A stretch of 64,000 nucleotides of DNA from Rosistilla ulvae (GTDB lineage Bacteria > Planctomycetota > Planctomycetia > Pirellulales > Pirellulaceae), in the NCBI RefSeq assembly GCF_007741475.1, contig NZ_CP036261.1, positions 6,449,798 through 6,513,797 on the forward strand, given 5' to 3'. Made by a program: the position numbers and the translations under genes. The notes beneath the pieces were generated by a model. It did not search any database. It was given only the letters and a program-made list of their open reading frames with translations, and was not told where the DNA came from. Below are positions 37,136 to 45,964 of the stretch, in pieces (the stretch's first letter is position 1; each line of letters opens with the position of its first letter).

Positions 37136-38665
37136 TCACGTATTAAAGGTCCGCAGGATCTTTCGGCCCATGTAGATCTGCCAGACATCCTGAGCGGTCA
37201 GCGGACGCATCCGCCCCGATGTGGGATACCACACCAACTCAAGACCATCGTAGACACAGACACCGATCGCCCCGTCTTTCGAAGCTAATGCGACAACAGC
37301 GTGTTCGCCGAGGAAGAAGCCGAGGAATTCGGGAGTGACCGCTTCGTAGCCTTTCTCTTCCAGTTCTTTCACCGACACGTCGGCGACTCGCCGTTGAGCC
37401 GCGTTCCAATGCTCAGTCCCCACAACGTAGATGTCTTCGTGTTCGGCTTGCCATCCGGCAAATGCGGCATACGCCTCTTCGACAGGCAAGTGCGTGATGT
37501 CAGCTGAAAAAGCGTGAACCATCGGCCCGACGATCCCTAGGTTGCTGAAGTCGCCTTGGGCGAAGTGATAGTCGAATCGGAACAGGAAGCAGTCGATCGG
37601 ATCGTCGAATCCGGGCCAGAACTGCAAACGATGATCCAACAATTCGATGCGACTCGGCGGGACCGCCATCTGGCCAGGCTGAGCTAACCACAATGCAAGT
37701 TCCGATTCAGCGCGACTGGCAGCCGTTTGATACTGATCGTCGATCTTATCTTCCAGTCCCAACTCTTCCGCATAAGCCAACACGCGGAGTCGCGCCGACG
37801 GTTCGGCTGCCAATTCGATCAGCCGGTCGATCCCTTCTTCTTGTTCCAGCCGAGCCAATGCGCCAGCCGCTTCGGTTTGGATTCGCCGATGCGACAACTC
37901 CATCGCCAGCTTCAATTGCGGAATCGCGCGATCAACTCCGATCAACGCCAACGCGTCGCAGACCGAAACGATCAGCGCGATCGCTTCGCTGAGAACCTGA
38001 TTGACCTGTTCGGGCGTGTCGCCAAACGCCTTCGGATTCTTTTCGACTTGTTCCAACTGAGCGACCAACGCTCCGAGCAACGGGATCAGATCATCGCTGC
38101 GATCGACGCATCGATGCCGCTTCGTTTGTCCCGACCGAAACAGATGGTTTGCTAGATCCAAGATACCGCCAGCGACGGCGAGATTTTGAATCGCGTCCAA
38201 AACGCGAGGGAACATCGAATCGACATCCCAGCCAGCGTGTTGGAACAGCGGGCTGAGGACCAGACCCACTTGGATCCAGTTCTGCGGAGCATCCTCGACC
38301 AACAGTTCAGCCAACGCTTGCAGATGCTCGGGCCCGCGAGCGATCGCCAACGCGTGCAGCAACAAAAAACGAGTCCCCAATTCCTTGGGCAGGTTCTCGT
38401 ACAAGGCGACGATCAGATCCGAATCGAGCGTCTCCGCCTCTTCGCTCGGCTGACGCAGCAGATTCGATTGCAACAACCGCAGCAGGCCATCGATCACGCC
38501 CGGTTTGTCGGCGACGATCGGTTCCAGGTTGTTGATCAACGATCGCAGGATCATCTCGATCGATTCGACCGGCGCTTGGTGCAGCGATTGGATATACTGC
38601 GCCGACTCGGCAGGGTCGACGCCAGGGCCGATCAGAAATTCGATAAGTTCAGAGTTATCGGACAC
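37136..38665 (-). CDS. Hypothetical protein with HEAT-like helical repeats, 509 aa
   Basis: A 509-residue soluble protein. The frame is open further upstream to 38863, but that part is Arg/Cys-rich and unlike protein, so I take the GTG at 38665 (VSDNSELIEFLIG). The N-terminal two thirds are helical and contain HEAT-like signatures such as IPQLKLAMELSHRRIQTEAA followed by GALARLEQEEGIDRLIELA. The C-terminal third is mixed alpha/beta with Trp- and Tyr-rich stretches (YVVGTEHWNAAQRR, DGLELVWYPTSGRMRPL). No catalytic motif is seen. It is probably cytoplasmic and involved in protein interaction; function unknown. Confidence 0.75.
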   Translation of the reverse strand: MSDNSELIEFLIGPGVDPAESAQYIQSLHQAPVESIEMILRSLINNLEPIVADKPGVIDGLLRLLQSNLLRQPSEEAETLDSDLIVALYENLPKELGTRFLLLHALAIARGPEHLQALAELLVEDAPQNWIQVGLVLSPLFQHAGWDVDSMFPRVLDAIQNLAVAGGILDLANHLFRSGQTKRHRCVDRSDDLIPLLGALVAQLEQVEKNPKAFGDTPEQVNQVLSEAIALIVSVCDALALIGVDRAIPQLKLAMELSHRRIQTEAAGALARLEQEEGIDRLIELAAEPSARLRVLAYAEELGLEDKIDDQYQTAASRAESELALWLAQPGQMAVPPSRIELLDHRLQFWPGFDDPIDCFLFRFDYHFAQGDFSNLGIVGPMVHAFSADITHLPVEEAYAAFAGWQAEHEDIYVVGTEHWNAAQRRVADVSVKELEEKGYEAVTPEFLGFFLGEHAVVALASKDGAIGVCVYDGLELVWYPTSGRMRPLTAQDVWQIYMGRKILRTFNT

Positions 38666-38894
38666 GGGGCAACGCCACAAGCTAGAAGGATCGGAGGACA
38701 CAGATGTCTCGCGGACCGCCCGGCCCAAACCCCGTCGCATTTTGTGCCCAAAGGCATGTCGGGTTCGCCAGCAATCACGCAGGTCTAAGCATACCGCAGC
38801 CGATCCATTTCGTTTAGGACCCCTGCAGCGTCGGATCGCACGGAAAAATCCACGACAAACCATTGCTGCGTGGTTCCGCGACCGCTGGGCTTTT

Positions 38895-39644
38895 CTAGCC
38901 CCTGCCGACGTACGGCATCGCCGACGCCATGACGGTCATGTTCAGGACGTTGGCGTCCAGCGGAAGGCTGGCCATATAGAGAACCGCTCGGCCGATCTCG
39001 CGGACGTCCATCGTCGGTTCGGCCTTCAGGCTTCCGTCGGCTTGCGGAACGCCCTGTTCCATCCGGCGTGTCATCTCCGTCGCCGCGTTGCCGATATCGA
39101 TCTGACCACAGGCGATGTTGTGCGGCCGACCGTCGAGGGCCGTCGATTTTGTGATCCCCGCCACCGCATGTTTTGTCGCGGTGTAAGCGATCGATTGCGG
39201 ACGGGGAACGTGAGCCGAGATCGATCCGTTGTTGATGATCCGGCCTCCTTGAGGCGTCTGATTTTTCATCACGCGAAACGCTTCCCGAGTGCACAAGAAC
39301 ACGCCTGTCAGATTCACGTCGACCACCTGCTGCCATTGATCGATCGTCAATTCATCCATCGGCACGCTTGGAGCGTTGATGCCGGCGTTGTTGAACAACA
39401 GATCTAATCGCCCAAGTCGCTCGACCGTTTCGGCGAACAGACTGCCGACCGAATCGGCGTCGGACACATCGCACGGGATTACCGACGCAGATCCTTCGGG
39501 CCCCAAGCCCGCTGTCTCGTCGAGCGTCTCGCGATTGCGTCCCGCCAGAACGACGTGGTATCCGTTTTCCATCAAAGCGATGGCGACGTGGCGTCCGATC
39601 CCCGAACCGGCTCCCGTCACGATCGCGATCTTTTTCTCTGTCAT
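38895..39644 (-). CDS. Short-chain dehydrogenase/reductase
   Basis: A 249-residue classical SDR. The cofactor motif T-G-A-G-S-G-I-G is at about 10-17, NNAG at about 84-87, and the catalytic Ser in [10 protein letters not shown] with Y-T-A-T-K carrying Tyr and Lys. It starts at the ATG complementary to 39642-39644, with AGGA upstream; an in-frame ATG six codons earlier is less likely. Cytoplasmic NAD(P)-dependent oxidoreductase of unknown substrate. It is separated by 64 bases from the SecA-like gene on the same strand, so co-transcription is possible. Confidence 0.92.
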   Translation of the reverse strand: MTEKKIAIVTGAGSGIGRHVAIALMENGYHVVLAGRNRETLDETAGLGPEGSASVIPCDVSDADSVGSLFAETVERLGRLDLLFNNAGINAPSVPMDELTIDQWQQVVDVNLTGVFLCTREAFRVMKNQTPQGGRIINNGSISAHVPRPQSIAYTATKHAVAGITKSTALDGRPHNIACGQIDIGNAATEMTRRMEQGVPQADGSLKAEPTMDVREIGRAVLYMASLPLDANVLNMTVMASAMPYVGRG

Positions 39645-39708
39645 CCGTTTTCCTGTGTGCATCGGTTGCTAAGCTCTTCATCGATCTTCGCCTTGCTGGC
39701 CTTCGCGA

Positions 39709-41466
39709 TCACGCGTTTTCCAATTCGGGTGAATTGGCGGCGAACCGATCCAAGACCGGATCGAGTCCCAGCGATCGGTACATCGTCGCCAGTTGTTGAT
39801 TACGAGCGGCCAACGCGCTGCGATCTTCCACGCCGCGAGCTTGGACAAATTTCTGAGCTTTGCGAAAGAGGTTTGCGTTCATATTAGCAGACGCCGCCTG
39901 ATCGGCGATCGCCGCAGACCGCGTCGTTCCAAACGCAGCGTGCAGGATTTCGTCGTCGGCCGCCATGAACTGCCGGTACGATCCTGGATCGCCACAGCGC
40001 CCACTGCGGCCCGCCAATTGGCGATCGATCCGCGCGGCGGAGTGCAATTCGGTACCGATCACGTGCAGACCGCCGCCATCGCGGACCGAATCGGCCAGCC
40101 GGATATCGGTTCCGCGCCCCGCCATGTTCGTCGCCACCGTCACGCGTCCAGATTGCCCCGCCGCGGCGATGATCTCGGCTTCGCGTTCGGGGTTGGTCGC
40201 ATTGAGCACTTCCGATTCGATGCCGTCGCGTCGCAGCCGATCGGCCAATCGCTGCGACTGCTCGACCGTTCGCGTTCCGATCAGCACCGCTCGGCCGGCT
40301 CGCAACATCTGCTGCGTCTCGCCGGCCACCGCGTCCCACTTCTCCGTTTGGTTGCGGCAAACGATCTCCGGCAGCGTCTGGCGCTGCGAAGGAGAGTGCG
40401 AGGCAACTTTCGCGACCTGTAATCCATAGACTGTCTGGAACTCGCGACGCGATTCGATCGCCGTTCCCGTCATGCCACTCAATTTGGGGAACCGCTGCAC
40501 AAAGTCCTGAACCGTCACCTGAGCGATCGGCCGAGTCTCGTTCGTCAAAGCCAACTTCTCGCGTGCTTCGATCGCCTGCTGCACTCCGCCGCTCCAAGAA
40601 CGCCCGTCTGCCGTTCGACCGGTGTATTCATCGACGATCACGATCTTTCCATCACGGACCAGGTAGTGCTTGTCGCGGTGGAAGTGAACGTTTACATAAA
40701 TCGCACGTTCGATCGCATGCAAGACGTCGGTCATCGCCAGCGGATTCATCGCCGGCGGCATCGCTTGCCGATAGACTCGAGCGCGGCCTGCCGCTGTCAA
40801 CGCAACCAATCCAGTGTCGGGCATCACGCAGTAATCGCGAGTCGCTTCGAAGACTGGAGATGCGTCGGCGGCCCAGCGGTAGGCAGCTTCCGTGGCGGGT
40901 CCCGCGCCGGCTTGCGATCCGCTGATGATCAACGGCGACGTCGCTTCATCGATCAACAAGCTGTCCGCTTCATCGACCAGCAGCGTTTGCGGAGGCCGCT
41001 GCAGCAGATCGGCCGCGGGCTGCTGACGCTGCGTAAGGCAGTCGCGAAGGTAGTCGAAGCCGAATTCTCGGATCGTGCCGTAGGTGATGTCGCATCGGTA
41101 GGCGGCACGGCGATCGTCACCGCTGACGCCGGCGGCGACGACGCCGCAGGAAAGGCCCAACCGCTGAAAAACGGGACTCAACAGATTCGCATCGCGCTGC
41201 GCCAGATAGTCGTTCGCCGTGCAGACCAGCACGCCATCGCTGTGTCTTGCCAGCAGCGAGATCGCCGGGACCGCTGCCAGCGTCTTCCCTTCGCCGGTCG
41301 CCAGTTCGGTGATCGAACGGGTCAACAATTTTTCGCTGACCTGGAACTGGTTGGCTCGCAAACCAAATCCCAACTCCGCTCGGATCGCCTCATCCGCTCG
41401 ACTCAGCTGGCGCTGCACTTCGCTGCGGTCGAGCGCGATCAACGGCTGAGCCAACGGAGAGAACAC
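39709..41466 (-). CDS. Short SecA-like ATPase lacking the C-terminal scaffold
   Basis: A 585-residue paralogue of the SecA translocation motor; normal SecA is about 850-1000. Present are nucleotide-binding domain 1 with Walker A GEGKT (58-62) and DEAD at 165-168 followed by IDEATSPLIISG, a preprotein cross-linking-like region (DKHYLVRDGKIVIVDEYTGR), and domain 2 with TNMAGRGTDIRL and QLAGRSGRCGDPGS. The protein then ends after about 50 further residues. The long helical scaffold, wing and zinc-binding tail are missing. It starts at a GTG, since a stop lies two codons upstream. It is either a specialised exporter motor or a diverged helicase-like ATPase. Confidence 0.88.
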   Translation of the reverse strand: MFSPLAQPLIALDRSEVQRQLSRADEAIRAELGFGLRANQFQVSEKLLTRSITELATGEGKTLAAVPAISLLARHSDGVLVCTANDYLAQRDANLLSPVFQRLGLSCGVVAAGVSGDDRRAAYRCDITYGTIREFGFDYLRDCLTQRQQPAADLLQRPPQTLLVDEADSLLIDEATSPLIISGSQAGAGPATEAAYRWAADASPVFEATRDYCVMPDTGLVALTAAGRARVYRQAMPPAMNPLAMTDVLHAIERAIYVNVHFHRDKHYLVRDGKIVIVDEYTGRTADGRSWSGGVQQAIEAREKLALTNETRPIAQVTVQDFVQRFPKLSGMTGTAIESRREFQTVYGLQVAKVASHSPSQRQTLPEIVCRNQTEKWDAVAGETQQMLRAGRAVLIGTRTVEQSQRLADRLRRDGIESEVLNATNPEREAEIIAAAGQSGRVTVATNMAGRGTDIRLADSVRDGGGLHVIGTELHSAARIDRQLAGRSGRCGDPGSYRQFMAADDEILHAAFGTTRSAAIADQAASANMNANLFRKAQKFVQARGVEDRSALAARNQQLATMYRSLGLDPVLDRFAANSPELENA

Positions 41467-41663
41467 GATTTTTCAAGCCCGATCGAGATTGGGGAGGATC
41501 CAGAAACCTGCACTCACAGCAACGCTCCGATGAATGAAACAAACAGGTCTTCTCCATGATACCTGTCACACGCATGGGATGGAGCGAGCGGAACGTCCTG
41601 TCGGCAACTCGCCGATCGATTGTGCTGGTTGATTGGGTTGTGCGAAGAGAAGGGACTGGGTGC

Positions 41664-41681
41664 CACTGGCTCTTGCCAGTG
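41664..41681. repeat. Hairpin CACTGGC-TCTT-GCCAGTG
   Basis: A perfect 7-bp stem with a 4-base loop. Flanking bases (GGGTG before; CGAAGTCCC after) recur in inverted orientation around the hairpin at 41815-41832. Confidence 0.75.
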
Positions 41682-41814
41682 CATTCATGCCGAAGTCCCC
41701 AGACTCTACAGATCGAACCGTAATCCAACGCTGGAAACGTTTACCACTCACGTATTGTTGAATGGCGTTGGCAATACCATCGGTCGTGCCAACCCTGGGA
41801 CTTCGATTGGGAAG

Positions 41815-41832
41815 CACTGGCAGAAGCCAGTG
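41815..41832. repeat. Hairpin CACTGGC-AGAA-GCCAGTG
   Basis: The same stem as 41664-41681 with a different loop; the stem extends to 8 bp with the outer G-C. The two elements are inverted relative to each other. Confidence 0.75.
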
Positions 41833-41968
41833 CACCCGGCGCCAGTGAATTGCAAACGCTGGGCAATTTCAGGCCGGAGGCCGACACAAGAATTGCTGGC
41901 GGCGTCAGTCGCCGTAAGCCGGAAGCCACCGCGTCCGGGAAAGCCGCGGAGCCGGCGATCGCATAAAG

Positions 41969-41988
41969 CCTGCGGCGCAAGCCGCAGG
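41969..41988. repeat. Hairpin CCTGCGGC-GCAA-GCCGCAGG
   Basis: A perfect 8-bp stem closed by a GCAA (GNRA) tetraloop. Confidence 0.7.
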
Positions 41989-42011
41989 ATCGCAAGCCAC
42001 CAACGATACAA

Positions 42012-42060
42012 AGCCCCGGCAGGGGCGACAGCGTTCGGGTCTTCCGCCCCTCCCGGGGCT
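42012..42060. repeat. Long hairpin AGCCCCGG ... CCGGGGCT
   Basis: The outer stem AGCCCCGG/CCGGGGCT is extended by AGGGGCG/CGCCCCT inside, with single- or two-base interruptions and an 18-base loop. Confidence 0.65.
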
Positions 42061-42086
42061 CTGTGTTTCAGACGCCAACCACAACT

Positions 42087-42106
42087 CCTACGGCTGACGC
42101 CGTAGG
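42087..42106. repeat. Hairpin CCTACGGC-TGAC-GCCGTAGG
   Basis: A perfect 8-bp stem with a 4-base loop, again with the inner GGC-N4-GCC pattern. Downstream, GCTACCGCGGCTTCGTT occurs twice (about 42121 and 42199). Confidence 0.7.
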
Positions 42107-42252
42107 CTACCGACGACCGCCGCTACCGCGGCTTCGTTCCAGTCTGCGGCTATCGTTACCTACGGCCGCCGCGGCCGCGGCTTTACAGCTACTCCCGCTA
42201 CCGCGGCTTCGTTTAGGTTTGAACGGCCGACGTTTTGCACGATCCGGTGCAA

Positions 42253-44058
42253 TTACGGTGCGGCGACGATTTGTAGGGGGTTGATCGTTAGCTCGGGGCG
42301 TGCGGTGCGGAGCGATTCGATCGCGGCGGGGGTGACGGCGGTCCGTTGCATATCGACTTGGCGGAGCGATGGCAACCTAGCGATCACGTCGACCGAGGCG
42401 TCGGTGATTTGTGTTGCGGTGAGCCACAGCGTTTCCAGCTTTTCCAATCCAACCAACGCTGTGACGTGAGCGTCGGTGACCGGAGTCAGCGTCAGGTCCA
42501 GCTCCTCCAAGGCCAACAGGCCGGGGATCGCTGACATCGTCGCGTCGCTGACGGCGGTTCGTTCCAGCGACAATTGATCGAGACTCGGGTTGCTGCGAAC
42601 CAACGGTGCCAACGAGGCGTCGGTCAGCGGCAACCGCGAGAGGTCGAGCCAGGTGAGTTGCTGTTGATCGGCCAGCGATGCGGTGGCAGATTCGTCGACC
42701 TGCGTGTTGGTCAGACAGAGTTCTTGCAACTGGGTGCCGGGCCGCAACATGCGAACGTCGTCGCTGGTTACGTTCAGAAAATCGGCGAGGTCGACGTCGG
42801 GCAGGGTCCGCGATTTGGCTGGTTGTTCATAGACGCTGCGAACATAGTCCAAGAACGCCTCGCGGTGCGGGCCGTCCATCAAGAGATGCGAATAGGCGGC
42901 GGCATACGAATACCAACTGGCGATGTCGGGAGACTGTTGGACCGCGTCGCGACCGAGCCCGACCAATCGCTGCAGCGGCATCGATTCACCGAGTCCGCGA
43001 ACGCGATAGCGAGCGAACTGCAAACGCGACGATTCCCAACCACCCACGGTGGCGTAGCTGTCGTGCAGGTAGAGCGATTCCATGTAGCTGGCGATTCCCT
43101 CGACAACCCAGAAATCGCTCGGCAGCCCGACGTCGGGAGAGACGCGCATCCGCGACGCCTCGCCGATCAATTGATGTGTCAGCTCGTGGTACTGCGTCTG
43201 CAAATCGGCATCTTGGCCGGCATACAGGAACGTGATCTTTACATGATTGGAATAGAAGCCGGTCGACCGCTCGATCCCCGGAGTCTCCTTTGACAACGTG
43301 TCGATGTATTCCTGCCGATTAGCGAACAGGACCACACGATGGCGGCTGATCCGCGATTCAAACCGCCCCTGGCCGCGGAGCGTCTGTTGGATCGAACCCC
43401 GATTTTCCCACAGCGGATAAAAGACCTGAGTCCAGAGCCAATAAACCCGCTCCAGCCGCTGCGCCAATTCGATCGCTTGCTCGCGATCGCAGCGGGCATC
43501 TATCAAAAAGTGAGGCGTCAAAACCTGCAGGTACGATCGGGCGGGCCAGTTCAGTTGGCGATCGGCGTTGCGACCGGGACGGACCGTAATCGGAACTTCG
43601 CCGTCGGCGGGAAGCCCCAACGCTCGCAAGACGCTCGGATTGCGAGGGTCTTCGCGAGCGGCTTGCCAGAACATTTGATAACCCAGCTGCAGGTCATCCG
43701 CTTCGGCAGCCGCAGCGGCGTGCCGCAACAGATTCTCCGCTCGCTTCTGCCGCAGCGTCGTCAACGGCGATGGCGTCGGCGGCTCGCTAGATAGAAAGTA
43801 GACGACTTGCTGGTCGTCGCGGTGCGGCAACATCCAACCGGCGATCGCTTCGGCGTCCGCTGGATCCGCCGCCTGGGCGATCCGATCCAGATGCTTGCGG
43901 AAGTGAATCGCATCGGGATCGCGTTGTTCAAACTGCGGCGACGATGGCTGCCAAGCAACCGCCAGCGAGGGACTGCACAGCATCCAGGCAACAAGCAGCG
44001 TTCCGCAGGGAAACAGCTTGCGGAACGCGACAGCTTGCGGCCGGCGGGGCGATTGCAA
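42253..44058 (-). CDS. Exported zinc metalloprotease-like protein with C-terminal leucine-rich repeats
   Basis: A 601-residue protein. A signal peptide (LFPCGTLLVAWMLCSPSLAVA) requires the TTG start at 44058; a stop lies a few codons upstream and the next ATG would cut the signal. The middle has a gluzincin-type zinc motif H-E-L-T-H (291-295), with a likely third ligand Glu320 in WVVEGIASY, as in peptidase-MA-like/DUF1570 proteins. Catalytic Glu292 is present. The C-terminal ~180 residues are leucine-rich repeats (LTWLDLSRLPLTDASLAPLV, LEELDLTLTPVTDAHVTALV). I infer a periplasmic protease whose LRR part binds a partner or substrate. Confidence 0.88.
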   Translation of the reverse strand: MQSPRRPQAVAFRKLFPCGTLLVAWMLCSPSLAVAWQPSSPQFEQRDPDAIHFRKHLDRIAQAADPADAEAIAGWMLPHRDDQQVVYFLSSEPPTPSPLTTLRQKRAENLLRHAAAAAEADDLQLGYQMFWQAAREDPRNPSVLRALGLPADGEVPITVRPGRNADRQLNWPARSYLQVLTPHFLIDARCDREQAIELAQRLERVYWLWTQVFYPLWENRGSIQQTLRGQGRFESRISRHRVVLFANRQEYIDTLSKETPGIERSTGFYSNHVKITFLYAGQDADLQTQYHELTHQLIGEASRMRVSPDVGLPSDFWVVEGIASYMESLYLHDSYATVGGWESSRLQFARYRVRGLGESMPLQRLVGLGRDAVQQSPDIASWYSYAAAYSHLLMDGPHREAFLDYVRSVYEQPAKSRTLPDVDLADFLNVTSDDVRMLRPGTQLQELCLTNTQVDESATASLADQQQLTWLDLSRLPLTDASLAPLVRSNPSLDQLSLERTAVSDATMSAIPGLLALEELDLTLTPVTDAHVTALVGLEKLETLWLTATQITDASVDVIARLPSLRQVDMQRTAVTPAAIESLRTARPELTINPLQIVAAP

Positions 44059-44154
44059 ACGACAGATAACTCACCTCGGGGATTTGTCCGCACGGGAGAC
44101 TCGCAACCTCGATCACGACCGCGAGGCTACGAGTCATTCTAGCATACCGGTCCG

Positions 44155-45711
44155 CTACAGCGTCGGGCCGACGGTCCAAGGGATGAACTCGTAATCGCCG
44201 ATCCCAGCCAATTCGCTTTTCGTTTTTTCGCCGCTGGCGACCGCCAGGATCTTGTTGTAGATCTCTTCCCCGACCTGATCGACAGTCGATCCTTCGACGA
44301 CGGTGCCGGCATTGAGATCCATATCTTCGATCATCCGGTCGTACATCGCGGTATTGGTAGCGATCTTGATCGAGGGCGTCGGCTTGCAACCGAAACAGCT
44401 GCCGCGGCCAGTGGTGAACAGGATCATGTTCGCTCCGCCGGCGACCATCCCGGTCACGCTGGCCGGATCAAAACCGGGAGTGTCCATCACGACCAAGCCC
44501 CTTTGGTGAACCTGTTCGGCGTATTGATAGACAGCTTCGAGCGCCGTCGAGCCCGCTTTGGCAACCGCTCCCAACGACTTCTCCGCGATCGTTGTCAGCC
44601 CGCCCGCCTTGTTGCCGACCGAAGGATTGTTATCCAATTCCAGGCCGAACATGCCGACGTATTCCTTCCACCATTCGATCCGTTCGATCAACGCCAACGC
44701 AACTTCGGGACTGCGCGACCGCTGCACCAACAAGTGCTCTGCACCATAGATCTCACTCGTCTCAGCCAGCATCGCCGTCCCGCCGCTGGCAACGATTCGG
44801 TCGGCCGCACAACCAACGGCCGGATTGGCGGTGATTCCCGAATAACCATCCGAACCACCACACTCTAAACCGACACTCAATTCGCTGGCCGAAACCGTTT
44901 CGCGGCGGTTGGCGTTCACGACGGGCAACAGATCCTTGACGATCTGGACCGCGCGTTCGATCGTCTTTCGCGTGCCACCTTCGTCCTGCATCGTCAGCAC
45001 AGGGATCGCATCGCCTTTGTCGCGCGTCAGTTTTTCGCCGTCGGGAGCATGCAGCGGAACGATGCCATGCTTTTCGAACAGATAGCCCATCGATCCCTGT
45101 TCGCAACCGAGTCCGATCAAGACACAGGCGGCGACGTTGGGATGCCGCGCGGCACCGACCAACACGCGACTGAGCATCTCGTGACGAAGCGTCGCGTAGC
45201 CCATTCCGCACCCCGTCTCGTGCGTGACCGCAAAGACGCCGTCGACGTTGGGATAATCGGCCAACGCGTCTCCTTCGAAACGTCGAGCGACAAACTGCGA
45301 GACCGAAGCGGAACAGTTGACTGTCGAGATCACCGCGATGTAGTTCCGCGTGCCGACGCGTCCCGAAGGACGGACGTAACCCTCGAACGTCCGCTCCAAC
45401 TTCGCCGGTGCGGCGGGGGGATCGGTCGATGGCACCTCGGTGATCACATCGTGCTTGTGCTGCAAGTTGTGCGAATGAACGTGCTCGCCCGCGGCGATAT
45501 CCGCTGTCGCACTCCCAATCTGCGAACCAAACTTATAGACAGCTTCGCCCTGCTTGATCGCGCGGACGGCAACTTTGTGCCCCGCCGGAATCCGGTTAAC
45601 CGTTGCAACCGATTCGCCCCCCACTTCGAGGATGTGGCCAGGGGCAAGTTCCGAAATCGCAACGACGACATTGTCGCTGGGGCTGAGTTGTACGAAAGAT
45701 ACTTTGTTCAT
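44155..45711 (-). CDS. UxaA/GarD-family sugar-acid dehydratase
   Basis: A 518-residue enzyme of the altronate/galactarate dehydratase family. The N-terminal SAF-like domain (about 1-100) is followed by the large dehydratase domain starting GYVRPSGRVGTRNYIAV. Motifs include THETGCGMGYA, GLGCEQGS, LECGGSDGYSGITANPAVG and GRGSCFGCKPTPSIKIATN, whose cysteines are those of the family. Altronate would give 2-keto-3-deoxygluconate; galactarate is the alternative. Cytoplasmic. ATG at 45711 (MNKVSF) is preferred to an upstream in-frame start. No other uronate gene is adjacent. It diverges from the large DUF4175-like gene. Confidence 0.9.
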   Translation of the reverse strand: MNKVSFVQLSPSDNVVVAISELAPGHILEVGGESVATVNRIPAGHKVAVRAIKQGEAVYKFGSQIGSATADIAAGEHVHSHNLQHKHDVITEVPSTDPPAAPAKLERTFEGYVRPSGRVGTRNYIAVISTVNCSASVSQFVARRFEGDALADYPNVDGVFAVTHETGCGMGYATLRHEMLSRVLVGAARHPNVAACVLIGLGCEQGSMGYLFEKHGIVPLHAPDGEKLTRDKGDAIPVLTMQDEGGTRKTIERAVQIVKDLLPVVNANRRETVSASELSVGLECGGSDGYSGITANPAVGCAADRIVASGGTAMLAETSEIYGAEHLLVQRSRSPEVALALIERIEWWKEYVGMFGLELDNNPSVGNKAGGLTTIAEKSLGAVAKAGSTALEAVYQYAEQVHQRGLVVMDTPGFDPASVTGMVAGGANMILFTTGRGSCFGCKPTPSIKIATNTAMYDRMIEDMDLNAGTVVEGSTVDQVGEEIYNKILAVASGEKTKSELAGIGDYEFIPWTVGPTL

Positions 45712-45964
45712 GCAGTGTGCAGCTCCGGGATCGCGTTGCACAAGCAATTTGCTGGGACAACGGCGATCGACCGAGAATCGATGGTGAAGAATGAGGACTG
45801 TCCAGGCCGTTAGAATAAACCTTCGCGATCAGAATTCGGAGCCCCCAGGCCCGATTCTTGCCCCGTCGCCGGAACTGGCTCGCCCTCGGGCCAGGGGAAT
45901 CTATAATAAGGTAGCGTCGCCCGGCGTCCCTTTTCCCCAACGCATTCCCGAGACCATCGCCCCT

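Larger units (their letters stand above)
41467..42252. other. Intergenic region rich in small hairpins
   Basis: 786 bases without a supported gene. It holds an inverted pair of ~45-bp elements with CACTGGC-N4-GCCAGTG cores (41658-41710 and 41790-41840) and several other short perfect hairpins, listed below. Confidence 0.7.

Noticed and set aside
38666-38863. N-terminal extension of the HEAT-like protein
   Set aside because: The extension is Arg/Cys-rich and unlike the rest of the protein; the GTG at 38665 is more credible.
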